64,000 nucleotides of DNA from JAPOXR01 sp963664715 (GCA_963664715.2 CAXXUY010000003.1:81534-145533), one strand, 5' to 3'. Positions 44,941 through 54,280 are shown, counted from the stretch's first letter. Notes: generated by a model from the sequence alone, not told the origin. Translations and numbers: made by a program.

Positions 44941-45861
44941 TCAACTGTAACGGATGCGGGGGTCGATAACCGCATAGAGCACGTCGACCAGAAAGTTCGC
45001 CAGCAGGTAGAAGACCGCGAAGAATAGTACGACTGACTGAACGACAGGAAAGTCGCGCCCGCGAATTGCATCAATGGCCAAAAGGCCAGTGCCGGGCCAT
45101 GCAAACACCGTTTCCACGACCACCGATCCGGTCAGCAATGATCCGGCGAGGACGCCGAAATAGGTGACGGGCACGATGGCTGCATTTCGGAAGGCGTGCT
45201 TCCAGATCACCTTGCGCTCGTTCACGCCCTTGATGCGGGCAAGTTTGACATATTCCGAATCGAGAACCTCCAACATGGCAGAGCGTGTCAACCGCGTCAG
45301 GGCTGCGATCTGGAACCAGGCCATCGCTATCGCCGGAAGGATCATGTAGGCTGGCCCACCATAGCCAGAGGTCGGAAACCAGCCCAGGATCACCGCGAAA
45401 ATCCACATCAGCACGATACCCAGCCAAAACGTCGGAAGAGATTGCCCGAGAAGCGCTATGACACTGGCCATTCGGTCGAATATGGACCTCCTCCAGACGG
45501 CGCTCATGACGCCCATCGGAATGGCAGTAACCACACTGATGAGAACTGCCAATCCGCCAAGCTTCAGAGTAGCTGGCAGGCGTTCCAGCACGACTTGGGC
45601 AGCTGTGCTGCCCCTCCATTTTGTTGAATCGCCGAAATCACCGACAGCGGCATTCTGAAGGAATGTCAGATATTGCACATAGTAGGGTCGATTCAGGCCG
45701 AGATGCTCGGTCAGCGATGCGATTTGCTGCGGTGTGGCATCATCGGGCAGTAGCGCGTCGATCGGGCTGCCGGTCAAGTGGCTCAGGCTGAATACGATGA
45801 ACGTGATCACCAGCAGCGAAACAAGCATCTGCGACATCCGCATCAAGACGAAGCGAAGCAT
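44941..45861 (-). CDS. Peptide-type ABC importer 2, permease (DppB type)
   Basis: A 306-residue permease, the same length as its paralogue at 34567-35487. It shows LTGSPIDALLPDDATPQQI, RPYYVQYLTFLQNAAVGD, the coupling loop YVKLARIKGVNERKVIWKHAFRN, and the ending FAWPGTGLLAIDAIRGRDFP then DPRIRYS. The DSEYVKLARIKG and GRTAM/GSTAA loop blocks are shared with importer 1, indicating whole-operon duplication or acquisition from a relative. Confidence 0.92.
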   Translation of the reverse strand: MLRFVLMRMSQMLVSLLVITFIVFSLSHLTGSPIDALLPDDATPQQIASLTEHLGLNRPYYVQYLTFLQNAAVGDFGDSTKWRGSTAAQVVLERLPATLKLGGLAVLISVVTAIPMGVMSAVWRRSIFDRMASVIALLGQSLPTFWLGIVLMWIFAVILGWFPTSGYGGPAYMILPAIAMAWFQIAALTRLTRSAMLEVLDSEYVKLARIKGVNERKVIWKHAFRNAAIVPVTYFGVLAGSLLTGSVVVETVFAWPGTGLLAIDAIRGRDFPVVQSVVLFFAVFYLLANFLVDVLYAVIDPRIRYS

Positions 45862-45935
45862 GCAGTCGGCTCCAGCGCTGTTCGGAGATGGGGTTCCGGG
45901 GCCAGCAAGGCCCCGGACGATACGTTACGTGCGGT

Positions 45936-47531
45936 TCATTCCGCCGGTACAATTGATCCGAAATGACTGATGCCGACCGATGTCGTGCCCGGGAAGACCC
46001 ACTCGGACACCGTTTCGGGATTCACAATCACCTCAGCCGAGATACTGGCCAGTGGCGCCACGGCGTATTGCTCAAACACACGAGTGAAGATCCCCCCTGC
46101 AAGTTCCTCGCGTTCTGCAGGATCAATCGAGACCATGTATTTGGCCATCAACCCTTCGATAACCTCGTCTTCGTAGTTGTTGCGCGGGCCCCCTGTTGCC
46201 GAATAGTAGTTTCTGATGCCGACAGCACTGGGCTTCACCGGCAGGTTGCGCATGGGGTGGAACATCTTGGCTTCGCGTGCCGTGCGAAGGGCGCCGAGGC
46301 TGGCCCAGTCCATCTCAACGATCTCGGTCTGGAATCCCGCCTCGTCCAGGAACACCTGCATCAGCTCAGCCATTGCCGGGAATTCCGGGTTGCCAGCCAG
46401 TGTGGATGACAGGATCGGGATCACCGGGTTCGAGAAGTCGTCCGGATAACCGGCATCTTCCATCAGGGCCCCAGCCTTCTCTAGGTCATACCCGTATTCG
46501 GCTTCGAACCGTTCGGCCAGTTCGGGAACATAACCCTCATGACGCGGATCCATGCCAAAGACGGGAAGGATCTCGGCGCGGCCATCGTAGAGCACGTCAA
46601 TCATGGTCTCACGGTCGATGGACCGGTTGATCGCTTCGCGAATGCGGATGTCCAGCCAAGGCAGGGTTTCATCCAGACCCTCATAGCCCGGCAACAGGAA
46701 CGTCCCGTTGAACAGCATCGTCGTCTGATTGGACGCGTTGGTTGAAGGGATCACCTCAAAGCCCGCGTCTAGCGCATCGCCCTGAAGTTCACGCGGGAGG
46801 ATCACTATATCGACTTCGTTGGCCAGAAGCTTCGCGAGAGTCGTCGCTGGTTCCGATACGAAGACCAGTTCAAGCCGGTCAAACCTTGCATCTTCTCCAG
46901 ACCAATGGTCTGGTACCTTCTCGAAGTTCAGACCCTGGCCAACATTGCGTTCGACATATCGAAGGTTTGCGGTGCCCGCTGGCATGGCATCATAGCCCTC
47001 AAGCCCCTCGGCATCGAATTGGGCCTTGGAATAGATGACCAGTGATCCGCGACCGCCATGCACGAACAGGAAATCGACCTGCGGGGCAGGCAATGTAAAC
47101 TTGACTGTATGGTCATCGATCGCTTCTGCGACAGCACCCTCCAGTTGGCTTATCCCGTTCAACGTCGTGTCCGGACCCGTGTGAAGTGCAAGGCTGTGCA
47201 CGATATCGGCAGCTGTGACGGGTCCCCATCCGAAGTGGAACTGGGCCTCGGGCTTCAGCTTGAAGGTCCATTCCAGAAAGTCTTCAGTGTGTGTCCAGCT
47301 TTCGGCCAGACCGCTATTGTCATAGGCGCCCGATACGGGATCATGACCGACCAATCCTTGCATGGACGGACCCAGGGCGAAATCGCCGGGTGTGTTCCAG
47401 TAGCGGTTCGTTTCCACTGCCGGTGGGCTCATGACAAGTTTGATGGTCTGTGCATGCGCGGAGACCGCACTGATAGCGCCAATCGCCACCAGTCCGGTCA
47501 CGATTGTCTTGCCTAGATTCGTTCTAAACAC
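45936..47531 (-). CDS. Peptide-type ABC importer 2, periplasmic binding protein (SBP family 5)
   Basis: A 531-residue binding protein. The start GTG 47531 is chosen because GGGAGA lies 7 nt upstream and the protein then begins with a proper signal peptide (FRTNLGKTIVTGLVAIGAIS, cleavage near SAHAQ). Family-5 features are WTFKLKPEAQFHFGWGPVTAADIVHS and YSKAQFDAEGLEGYDAMPAG. It is the first gene of importer 2 and is related over its length to the importer 1 binding protein, with enough divergence to suggest a different ligand. Confidence 0.9.
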   Translation of the reverse strand: MFRTNLGKTIVTGLVAIGAISAVSAHAQTIKLVMSPPAVETNRYWNTPGDFALGPSMQGLVGHDPVSGAYDNSGLAESWTHTEDFLEWTFKLKPEAQFHFGWGPVTAADIVHSLALHTGPDTTLNGISQLEGAVAEAIDDHTVKFTLPAPQVDFLFVHGGRGSLVIYSKAQFDAEGLEGYDAMPAGTANLRYVERNVGQGLNFEKVPDHWSGEDARFDRLELVFVSEPATTLAKLLANEVDIVILPRELQGDALDAGFEVIPSTNASNQTTMLFNGTFLLPGYEGLDETLPWLDIRIREAINRSIDRETMIDVLYDGRAEILPVFGMDPRHEGYVPELAERFEAEYGYDLEKAGALMEDAGYPDDFSNPVIPILSSTLAGNPEFPAMAELMQVFLDEAGFQTEIVEMDWASLGALRTAREAKMFHPMRNLPVKPSAVGIRNYYSATGGPRNNYEDEVIEGLMAKYMVSIDPAEREELAGGIFTRVFEQYAVAPLASISAEVIVNPETVSEWVFPGTTSVGISHFGSIVPAE

Positions 47532-47667
47532 GGCATTCTCCCAGTTGTTGATTTGGATGTTGATTGATATCACGCGTCAGCGAACGCCAAGCCTTAGCTG
47601 GCCGCTACCTTCCAACGATCACCCAAAACGCAGAAAGCGAGAGATTTGTTCGTGACTTTCGATCAAG

Positions 47668-47681
47668 GGTTAACGATAACC
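47668..47681. promoter_or_regulatory. Inverted repeat GGTTA-ACGA-TAACC, candidate operator
   Basis: A perfect 5-bp inverted repeat with a 4-bp spacer lies in the 230-bp region between the divergent importer 2 binding-protein gene and the ketopantoate-reductase-like gene. It is about 137 bp upstream of the first and 81 bp upstream of the second. It is short, so this is only a candidate site. Confidence 0.3.
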
Positions 47682-47761
47682 TAACCAACACTAACAACTG
47701 GACACTTCATGTCAACAGTCTTTTTGGCTGTCCGCTTTTCGCGGTCCGGCCTTCACCAGTC

Positions 47762-48757
47762 ATGCGCATCCTGATACTGGGTGCTGGCGCGGTCGGGGGG
47801 TTTCTGGCGAGCGTCTTTCACGGCAATGGCCATGAGGTCAGTGTCCTTGCCCGCGGTGCGCATCTGGCCGCCATCAAGAAGCAAGGCCTCCGGGTGCGCA
47901 GGCATGATGGCCAGATCGTGTGTTGCCATGTCATCGCAACCGACGACCCCTGTACGTTCGGGCCGCAGGATCTGGTTGTAACGGCCGTAAAGGCTCCTGC
48001 GCTCCCGGGCCTGCTTACTCAGGTTGAGGCCCTCTTGCGGGAAGGAACGCCTGTCATCACCGCCATGAATGGCATCTTCTGGTGGTACAGTCTGGGCTTC
48101 GACATCGACGGAATGGTGCCCGACACGCGCCGGTTGGACCCGGAGGGTACAATCGCCTCGATCGTTTCTCCGGATCAGGCAGTCGGAATGGTCATCCACT
48201 CCACCAACCAGGTTATCGAGCCCGGCCTTGTGCAGAATCGCTCTCCTCGCAACCGTTTCATAATCGGCTGCGCAACGCCGGCAGGTGCAAGCCAGATCAA
48301 ACCGATGTTGCCTGTACTTTCTGCTTCTGGAACCCGGTTCGAGCTTGAAGACGATTTGCGGCGCACGATGTGGCACAAACTGCTGCGCAATCTGTCCTCC
48401 GCTCCGACATCCGTGCTGACCGGCGGACAGGCGTATGACGTCATTAACGATCCCGACGCGCAACCTGTTGCTCGCGCCCTCTTTCTGGAGGGCGCCGCCG
48501 TGGCGCGTTCACACGGGTTTGACGGGCTCGCCGACGATACCTTGAGAGTCTTCTCCTCCGGTTCGGGAGCGCGCCAGAAACCCTCCATGAGCCAGGATTT
48601 TGATCTCGGACGACCCATGGAGATCGATAATATACTTCGGATCGTTCAAGATTTCGCGCGTCAAGCCGATGTCCCGACACCAACTCTTGACGTGGTTGTC
48701 AGCCTCGTCATCCTGCGGGCTCGGCTGGCCGGTTGTTACCCGACCGCCGCCAACTGA
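47762..48757 (+). CDS. Ketopantoate-reductase-like (ApbA/PanE family) protein
   Basis: A 331-residue NADPH-dependent 2-oxoacid reductase family member. The N-terminal Rossmann motif ILGAGAVGGFLAS is followed by VTAVKAPALPGLL, TAMNGIFWW and the C-terminal helical domain with HKLLRNLSSAPTSVLTG (Lys region) and SMSQDFDLGRPMEIDNI, the family signature for the active site. ATG 47762 is used; the upstream open frame does not look coding. Classic PanE makes pantoate, but this gene sits in a transporter cassette, so it more likely reduces another 2-oxoacid. It is divergent from importer 2. Confidence 0.85.
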   Translation: MRILILGAGAVGGFLASVFHGNGHEVSVLARGAHLAAIKKQGLRVRRHDGQIVCCHVIATDDPCTFGPQDLVVTAVKAPALPGLLTQVEALLREGTPVITAMNGIFWWYSLGFDIDGMVPDTRRLDPEGTIASIVSPDQAVGMVIHSTNQVIEPGLVQNRSPRNRFIIGCATPAGASQIKPMLPVLSASGTRFELEDDLRRTMWHKLLRNLSSAPTSVLTGGQAYDVINDPDAQPVARALFLEGAAVARSHGFDGLADDTLRVFSSGSGARQKPSMSQDFDLGRPMEIDNILRIVQDFARQADVPTPTLDVVVSLVILRARLAGCYPTAAN

Positions 48758-49022
48758 AGAGGCCTGTCGACCGGAGTCAGGCAATTCTCACCTTGTTGAA
48801 ACCGTCGCCGTTAATGAACGGAACCAAGAATTCAACAAGACTGGACGCTGGCGTTGCCAGCAAGGGGGCACCAGAACCCGTATGTTCAAACCGAGATAGC
48901 CGAACGACCAGTTCATCTGTCAGTTAGCCCGCATATTGCACCATGCGGTTGTACATGGGGAAGGGTTCTGTTATATTTGTGAATGGTTACAAAGACATAC
49001 ACAAATACGGAAGCCCAACCCC

Positions 49023-50009
49023 ATGCAGACAGAGTGTAACCCGGAACAGTGCGAGTTTGAAGCCCTCGGAAGACGCAGGATTGTCGGTGCCTTCGACGGC
49101 GGACAGATGACATCCGATGGCGGCGCCATGCTGCTGAGGGAGGCCGGCAGGCTCCTCGATGTCACACGGCGTCTTGCCGCCTGCTTTGCCGATCATCGGG
49201 ATCAACGGCGCATCGAGCGCTCCGTTGCCGGCATGATTGCCCGGAGAGTGATGGCGCTGGCACTGGGCTATGAGGATCTCAACGACCATGACCGGCTGCG
49301 CAGTGATCCAGCACTGGCCCTGGCAAGCGGATGTGACGACCTGGCTGGCAACAGGCGCGTCCGCGAGCGCGACCGCGGCCATGCTCTGGCGGCATCAAGC
49401 ACGCTGAACCGCCTGGAGCTTGGCGCTGCGGGGCATGCGGCATCGGACCGCTACAAGCGGATCGTCGCCGACCCCGGCAGGATCGACCGTCTCATGGTGT
49501 CGTTGTTCCTCGAGATGCATGAGGAGGCACCCGAGGAGATCATTCTCGACATGGATGCCACCGATGATCCGGTGCATGGCGGGCAGGAAGGCCGGTTCTT
49601 GCACGGCCATTATCGCTGCCACTGCCATCTTCCCCTTTACATCTTCTGCGGCGAGGACATCTTGCGCAGCCGTCTTCGCACCGCCGACAGGGACGCCTCC
49701 GATGGTGCCCTTGACGAGCTCGGGCGGATCATTCCGCAGATCCGGCAGGCCTGGCCGCAGACCCGGATCATCCTGCGGGGTGACAGTGGCTTCTGCCGGG
49801 AGGAAATCATGGCCTGGTGCGAGGCCGAGGATATTGACGACGTGTTCGGCCTTGCCCGCAACAGCCGCCTTTATGACCGCATCGGCAAGGCATTGCAGAA
49901 ATCCCGCAGGCGTTGTGCCGCCACCGGCCGTCCCTCCCGCCGGTTCAGGCAGTTCCGCTACCGGACACTGAAATCCCGGAGCCGCTCCCGCCGAGTTCGC
50001 TTCCGCATA
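49023..50009 (+). pseudogene. IS1380-family transposase, 3'-truncated
   Basis: About 325 residues of an IS1380-type DDE transposase. Features are VGAFDGGQMTSDGGAMLLRE at the N-terminus, QRRIERSVAGMIARRVMALA, the first Asp region IILDMDATDDPVHGGQEG, and LRGDSGFCREEIMAWCE with the second. Full-length members are about 440-450 residues. Here similarity ends near 49997 (YRTLKSRSRSRRV), and the following bases belong to a tctC remnant. The element has therefore lost its 3' third and right end. The 265 bp upstream, from 48758, probably contains its left end. Confidence 0.82.
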
Positions 50010-50471
50010 TCGGGCAGGCAACTGTTGCTGCCGCCTACGACGTGAATTTCAAATACGTTCCCCACGAAGGCGGAAGCGCGGGCTGCAAAGTCGATCCTCG
50101 GTGGGCGGGTTGACGAATTGGTCGATCCCAACGGTTCCATCCTGAACTACGGCCTCAAGCCACTGGTCGTGCTGAACGGAACGCGGCTCGATTCCGTTCC
50201 AGACGTTCCCACGATTGACGAGGTCGGAGGAGCGCCGTTGTGTAATTCGATCTGGTTCGGACTGTTTGCCCCGGCTGGTTCGTCCAAAGAAATCCCGACC
50301 AGGCTTGACGAGGCCTGCCAACAGGGAACAGCCACCGAGCGGTATGCCGCTACCGTGAAAAACTTGGGGCGCACGCCAAGGTTCATGGACCGGGCCGAGT
50401 TCTCGGCTTTCTTCACATGGCAGCTCCAGGACAACGCGGCCCTTTTGACTGCCGTCGGGTTGAAGATGTAG
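50010..50471 (+). pseudogene. Tripartite tricarboxylate transporter substrate-binding protein (TctC/Bug), decayed fragment
   Basis: Just after the IS1380 junction one frame reads GQATVAAAYDVNFKYVPHEGGSAG, the central Bug-family YVPYKGG-type motif. A frame change then leads to LKPLVVLNGTRLDSVPDVPTIDEVG, NSIWFGLFAPAGSSKEIPTRL and a C-terminal helix ending at 50471. The N-terminal half and signal peptide are gone. TctC normally delivers carboxylates to TctAB. This is probably the missing partner of the tctB/tctA remnants at 39462-40868. Confidence 0.75.
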
Positions 50472-50582
50472 GCTCCGACCGCGCGTGAACGACGCAGGTG
50501 AGTGACAGCAGTCTTCGTCGAGAAAGGAGATGTGGGCATGTGGGACAAACCCCACCTGCCCGGATTCATCCGGGACGGGCGT

Positions 50583-51293
50583 TCAGGCCCGCATTGCAGC
50601 CATCTCCTCGATCTTCCGGGCGAAGGTTCCGGCAGTAAACCCGGGCGTCTTGGCCGCGGAGATCATGACCTTCTCCCGTCTGGCCAGAAATTCAGCCGCT
50701 TCAGCCAGTTCCGTCGCTACATCGTGAGGAATTACGACAGCTCCATGCTGGTCGGCATGAACCAGGTCGCCGCATGCGACTTCCATCCCGTGCACCGTTA
50801 CATGCACGCCCCATTCGCGCACGTTGACCCACGCACGCGAAGGAAGAACCATCCCTGCAAGGATCTGGAATCCTTCTGCTGCATTGGGCAGGTCACGAAC
50901 CGAACCGTTCGTTATCGCACCGATGGCCCCCAACCCCTTGTGAACGTTGGTGAAGACCTCGCCCCAGAAACTTCCCTTGCCAACCGACGCATCCAGATCC
51001 TGAACAACGACTACGGAAGGCAGAGGCCCTCCCTGCTCCACATAGGTAAAATAGTCAACCTGCCGCTTTCTGAACATTTCGGGCTCGTATCCGTGTGGCA
51101 CTTCCGATCGAATTGTAAGCGTACGAGCATAGCCCGCGACGGGCCTCAATCCCGGGCGGAGGCAAAAGAACGGTTTGGTCGTATAACCGTAACCGCGCCG
51201 TTCCGGCGCACAAATTTCTAGAGCATTGCAAATTGATGGAGTATCAATGTTGCGTAGTCTTTCCAACAGATTCGAAGAGATCAGCGAAGACAT
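50583..51293 (-). CDS. RraA-family protein, possible HMG/CHA aldolase-type enzyme
   Basis: A 236-residue member of the RraA/dimethylmenaquinone methyltransferase-like fold. It has DTPSICNALE at the start, FWGEVFTNVHKGLGAIGAI, and NGSVRDLPNAAEGFQIL, which carries the Arg-Asp pair used for substrate and metal by 4-hydroxy-4-methyl-2-oxoglutarate aldolases, followed by GDLVHADQHGAVVIPH. The start ATG 51293 is chosen for GGAGGTGCCT just upstream; the frame extends to 51305. Such an aldolase (LigK) ends the protocatechuate 4,5-pathway, but this gene is 48 kb from ligABC, so another carbonyl lyase or decarboxylase is equally possible. Confidence 0.8.
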   Translation of the reverse strand: MSSLISSNLLERLRNIDTPSICNALEICAPERRGYGYTTKPFFCLRPGLRPVAGYARTLTIRSEVPHGYEPEMFRKRQVDYFTYVEQGGPLPSVVVVQDLDASVGKGSFWGEVFTNVHKGLGAIGAITNGSVRDLPNAAEGFQILAGMVLPSRAWVNVREWGVHVTVHGMEVACGDLVHADQHGAVVIPHDVATELAEAAEFLARREKVMISAAKTPGFTAGTFARKIEEMAAMRA

Positions 51294-51630
51294 AGGCACC
51301 TCCATTTTGGGGAAGGTACTAACATTTCAACTTGCATGTCAATCGGGACTTGACCTAGAACTGCCAGCCACGGGCGTCCGTGCGCTCGTGCGTTTGCGTC
51401 TGCCGGTTGTGGGGTTTCAGATTGGATTCGCCATCAGGGCCAAGACCCCCGATCTCCAATTCGAACGTGTTGGCAGCAACTAAGTCGCCCGGGAAGTATC
51501 CGACTGATGACGGTAAGCGTGTGTTCTGACGGGTTCCGGGGCGAGCACTTTTGGCAGAATTCCATTTCAGTCTGGTCAGAACTGCAAACATCCGGCAAGC
51601 TGCCTGGAGCCACAAAGCAAGGAGAAACTC
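51294..51630. other. Divergent promoter region between the RraA-family and SDR genes
   Basis: About 340 bp with no supported gene. It must drive both the minus-strand RraA-family gene and the plus-strand SDR gene. A strong AAGGAG precedes the SDR start. No clear operator was recognised. Confidence 0.45.
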
Positions 51631-52380
51631 ATGTCAGACCTGGAAGGGCGGGTCGCCCTCGTTACGGGTGCAAGCCGGGGAATTGGCGCAGCAACCTCAA
51701 GGATGTTCGCGGCGCGCGGCGCAAGGGTGATAGTGCTGCATCGCTCCTCGAGCAGGGACGCGAAAACGGTGGTAGCCGGTCTGGATGGAACGGGACACCG
51801 CGCCGTTCAATGCGATGTCAGCGATACTGACAGCCTGGTGGAACTGTACAAGGACATCTCTGAAAACGAGGCCTTCATCAGCTACTTGATAAACAACGCC
51901 GGGTGGACGACCGTCGTTCCGCACCATGACCTGGCCGCACTCACGGATGAGATCATTGAACGCAACTTCCAGGTGAATTCGATCGGTCCGCTGAAGGTCT
52001 GCCGCGAACTCGCCTCACTTCTGCGCGCCGACAAGCCCGGCGGTGCCATCGTGAATATTTCTTCAGTTGCGGCACATACCGGGTTGGGCAGTTCAATTGC
52101 GTATTCTGCCTCCAAGCTGGCCGTCGAGAGCATAACCCAATGCCTTGCCCGGGTATTTGCCCCGGACATACGCGTGATGGCGGTGGCTCCTGGATTGACC
52201 AGAACCGCCATGGCAGCAAACTGGACAGAGGATGAAATTGCGGAGAGGGTAAAGAGCTTCGCCCTGAAGCGAATTGCCGATCCTGAAGAAATAGCTGACG
52301 TAATCGTACGCACGGCTGCCGATCAGACGTATTGCACCGGATCCACAATAATCGCCGATGGTGGACGCCTGTTGTACTAA
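51631..52380 (+). CDS. Short-chain dehydrogenase/reductase (classical SDR)
   Basis: A 249-residue SDR. The cofactor motif is TGASRGIG (residues 12-19), then INNAGWTT, the catalytic SSVAAHTGLGSSIAYSASK (Ser, Tyr-x-x-x-Lys) and the end CTGSTIIADGGRLLY. R and S residues after the first strand (LHRSSSRD) suggest NADP(H). It is divergent from the RraA-family gene and may act on the same metabolite, but the substrate is not determinable. Confidence 0.9.
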   Translation: MSDLEGRVALVTGASRGIGAATSRMFAARGARVIVLHRSSSRDAKTVVAGLDGTGHRAVQCDVSDTDSLVELYKDISENEAFISYLINNAGWTTVVPHHDLAALTDEIIERNFQVNSIGPLKVCRELASLLRADKPGGAIVNISSVAAHTGLGSSIAYSASKLAVESITQCLARVFAPDIRVMAVAPGLTRTAMAANWTEDEIAERVKSFALKRIADPEEIADVIVRTAADQTYCTGSTIIADGGRLLY

Positions 52381-52976
52381 CCGGTCAGGTTGCCACGCCA
52401 AACTGCCATATGGATCGCGGTTGCAATCAAATGCAGCCCCGGCATTGCCGTCCGGGAACCCGACGAACCGGCTGGGACCTGCCGTCGCCATAATGTGCCG
52501 AGCCTTGAGACGTTTGGTTCGGTGGCCTCGGCACGGACTTCGATCCGGAAATGAACGACATGAACGTCCTGGTTGAGTTCAAGCCCGGCGCAGCCGTACT
52601 GGCATCCCGGAGAAACGGTCGCTCGGGCCCGTCCGTGAATCATGATCCGAGGATTTCCGCGAGGTAGTTCCGGCTTTTGCCGGGAAAGGAACATGGCCAT
52701 GCAGGTGGTCGATGGCTTGGCCTCCCTGTTCGGGCTGGACCACGACAACCGCCTCCATGATCGTGTCAGCAGGACACTGCAGCCGTTGCACTGCGAGGTG
52801 CAGCCGTGACCAGTCACCTGTTGCCTGGAATCAAATTCAGGGATCGAATGCAGTTGAGTATTGCGGATTTCCTGTCTTGCGTGATCAAAACGTCAAAAGC
52901 TGATTAGGCACTGCTCGGACAATTCCAATTCTAACAGTGGCGACTTGCACGAAATTCTGAATTCAATCAGCAGCGA
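52381..52976. other. Gene-free region with a highly degenerate IS1380 relic
   Basis: About 600 bp without a functional gene. Bases 52660-52785 on the plus strand translate, without gaps, to a 42-residue stretch resembling the second catalytic-Asp region of the IS1380 transposase at 49023: RG.SGFCRE..MA, then FGL....RL.DR....LQ. The rest shows nothing recognisable. Two IS1380-related copies, one recent and one old, therefore lie 3 kb apart. Confidence 0.6.
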
Positions 52977-54017
52977 TCAGCCACTTGCAAAAATGTCGAC
53001 GCCCATCTGCCGCACAAGATCACCCAAGTCCAGCAGCACCCAGTTCTCCATGATCCTGGAATCCCTGCAACGATAGAAATCCATGACCCGAAGCGTCAAC
53101 TGGCGGCCGGTCGCTGGGATTCCCAGATAGCGGCCGCAATGGGTCATCGTCATCGAAGGCCATCCCGAAACCGCCGCGTAGTCGCCATCACCGATGCGGC
53201 AGTAGTGGTCACCGCCAGCGCGGTCGGGAAAGGCTTCCAGGAATGACTTTCGATGGTCCTTGACGAACCCTTCCCACCGGAAGTTCGAACCAATCCCTCC
53301 CGGCCCGTACCAGAACATCTCGTCATGCCAGAATCCGTCTTCTCCTGTCTGTCGTGCCGATGAGAACGACACCGGGTCATACTCGCGCAGATTTCCGAGC
53401 ATTCCCTCGACGAGATCGAGAGTCCTCTCGCCGCGTTCCGGATCTCCTGGCAGGATTCCATCATGCGTCGCAGGACCGGGAAACAGTATTTCGGCACCCA
53501 GTTCTTCCGGAAACGGGTTGCAGCCAGCCTGCCTCATCAGGTCAGGAAAATCCATGATGATCTTCGCTTCGACGATGTGTCCCTCTTCAACCCGGATGAA
53601 TTCGCCCGAACGAAGGAACGCCATCCTGCCAGAAGGCCCGATGCCAAAGAGGCTGCTGTTGAAGTTGCCGACATAGTGAGAAACCGAGGCCAGCCATTCA
53701 CCGCCATAATCGCGCCTGTTGGCTCCGGCGATGAACAATTCATCCCGTCGCATTGCACCAGCGAGAGCCTTGCGCAACGGCACGATGAATCCCTCAAGAA
53801 TGTGCTGCAGTCCTTCCAGCCTGTTGACCGGATGGGCGACGTCGAACACGGCATCCTCTGCCAGCACTGTTCGGGCAAGGTCGACAAGTTGGCTATCCGG
53901 GACGCGCAGCAGTTCGCAAAGAAATTCACGGACTCGAAATTGCTCATCTGTCTGCACCGGACCCTCCCATTCAAAATCCTGTTGCCGTATCTCAATTTGC
54001 CGTGCTATGGCCCCCAT
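52977..54017 (-). CDS. Two-domain SnoaL/NTF2-like protein
   Basis: A 346-residue protein made of two SnoaL-like (NTF2 cone fold) domains, about residues 30-190 and 200-346. Each ends in a similar helix: the first has IIMDFPDLMRQAGCNPF and the second ENWVLLDLGDLVRQMGVDIF. The second motif recurs in the neighbouring single-domain protein at 54281. SnoaL relatives include polyketide cyclases, dehydratases and small binding proteins; no catalytic residue can be assigned. The start ATG 54017 is preferred to the open frame beginning at 54101 because the palindromic operator 54036-54051 would otherwise lie inside the gene, and AAAGG precedes it. It is divergent from the other genes of the cluster. 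Confidence 0.75.
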   Translation of the reverse strand: MGAIARQIEIRQQDFEWEGPVQTDEQFRVREFLCELLRVPDSQLVDLARTVLAEDAVFDVAHPVNRLEGLQHILEGFIVPLRKALAGAMRRDELFIAGANRRDYGGEWLASVSHYVGNFNSSLFGIGPSGRMAFLRSGEFIRVEEGHIVEAKIIMDFPDLMRQAGCNPFPEELGAEILFPGPATHDGILPGDPERGERTLDLVEGMLGNLREYDPVSFSSARQTGEDGFWHDEMFWYGPGGIGSNFRWEGFVKDHRKSFLEAFPDRAGGDHYCRIGDGDYAAVSGWPSMTMTHCGRYLGIPATGRQLTLRVMDFYRCRDSRIMENWVLLDLGDLVRQMGVDIFASG

Positions 54018-54035
54018 AATGCCTTTGCAATCGTA

Positions 54036-54051
54036 TGCAAACCGGTTTGCA
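54036..54051. promoter_or_regulatory. LacI-type operator, perfect palindrome TGCAAACCGGTTTGCA
   Basis: This 16-bp perfect palindrome has the form of LacI/PurR-family operators (TGnAAnCGnTTnCA with a central CG). It lies 18 bp upstream of the SnoaL gene start at 54017, in the divergent region before the SnoaL-HisD operon. A LacI regulator gene sits 3 kb away at 56982, so this is its probable binding site. Confidence 0.7.
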
Positions 54052-54280
54052 GTCGGGATTGCGACCGTCGAATCCCTGCTGCCGGGCGCCGTTGAAAGCA
54101 AGGGCAGACGAGTGACGAAGCTCCGCTTACCCGGCCAAACATGCCATGGCAGTCAGGTCATTTGGGTGCAACAGGTAATGTCGGCCGTTTCTGCGAAGGC
54201 CGAATGACGACCGCAGCAAATGCAGGAGGTTGTCGAGGCGGGAACCGGGCATAGCGGGCCAGCTTACGGAGTGACATGCA

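Noticed and set aside
53463..54095. A 210-codon plus-strand frame
   Set aside because: It is antisense to the two-domain SnoaL gene and shows no family pattern.
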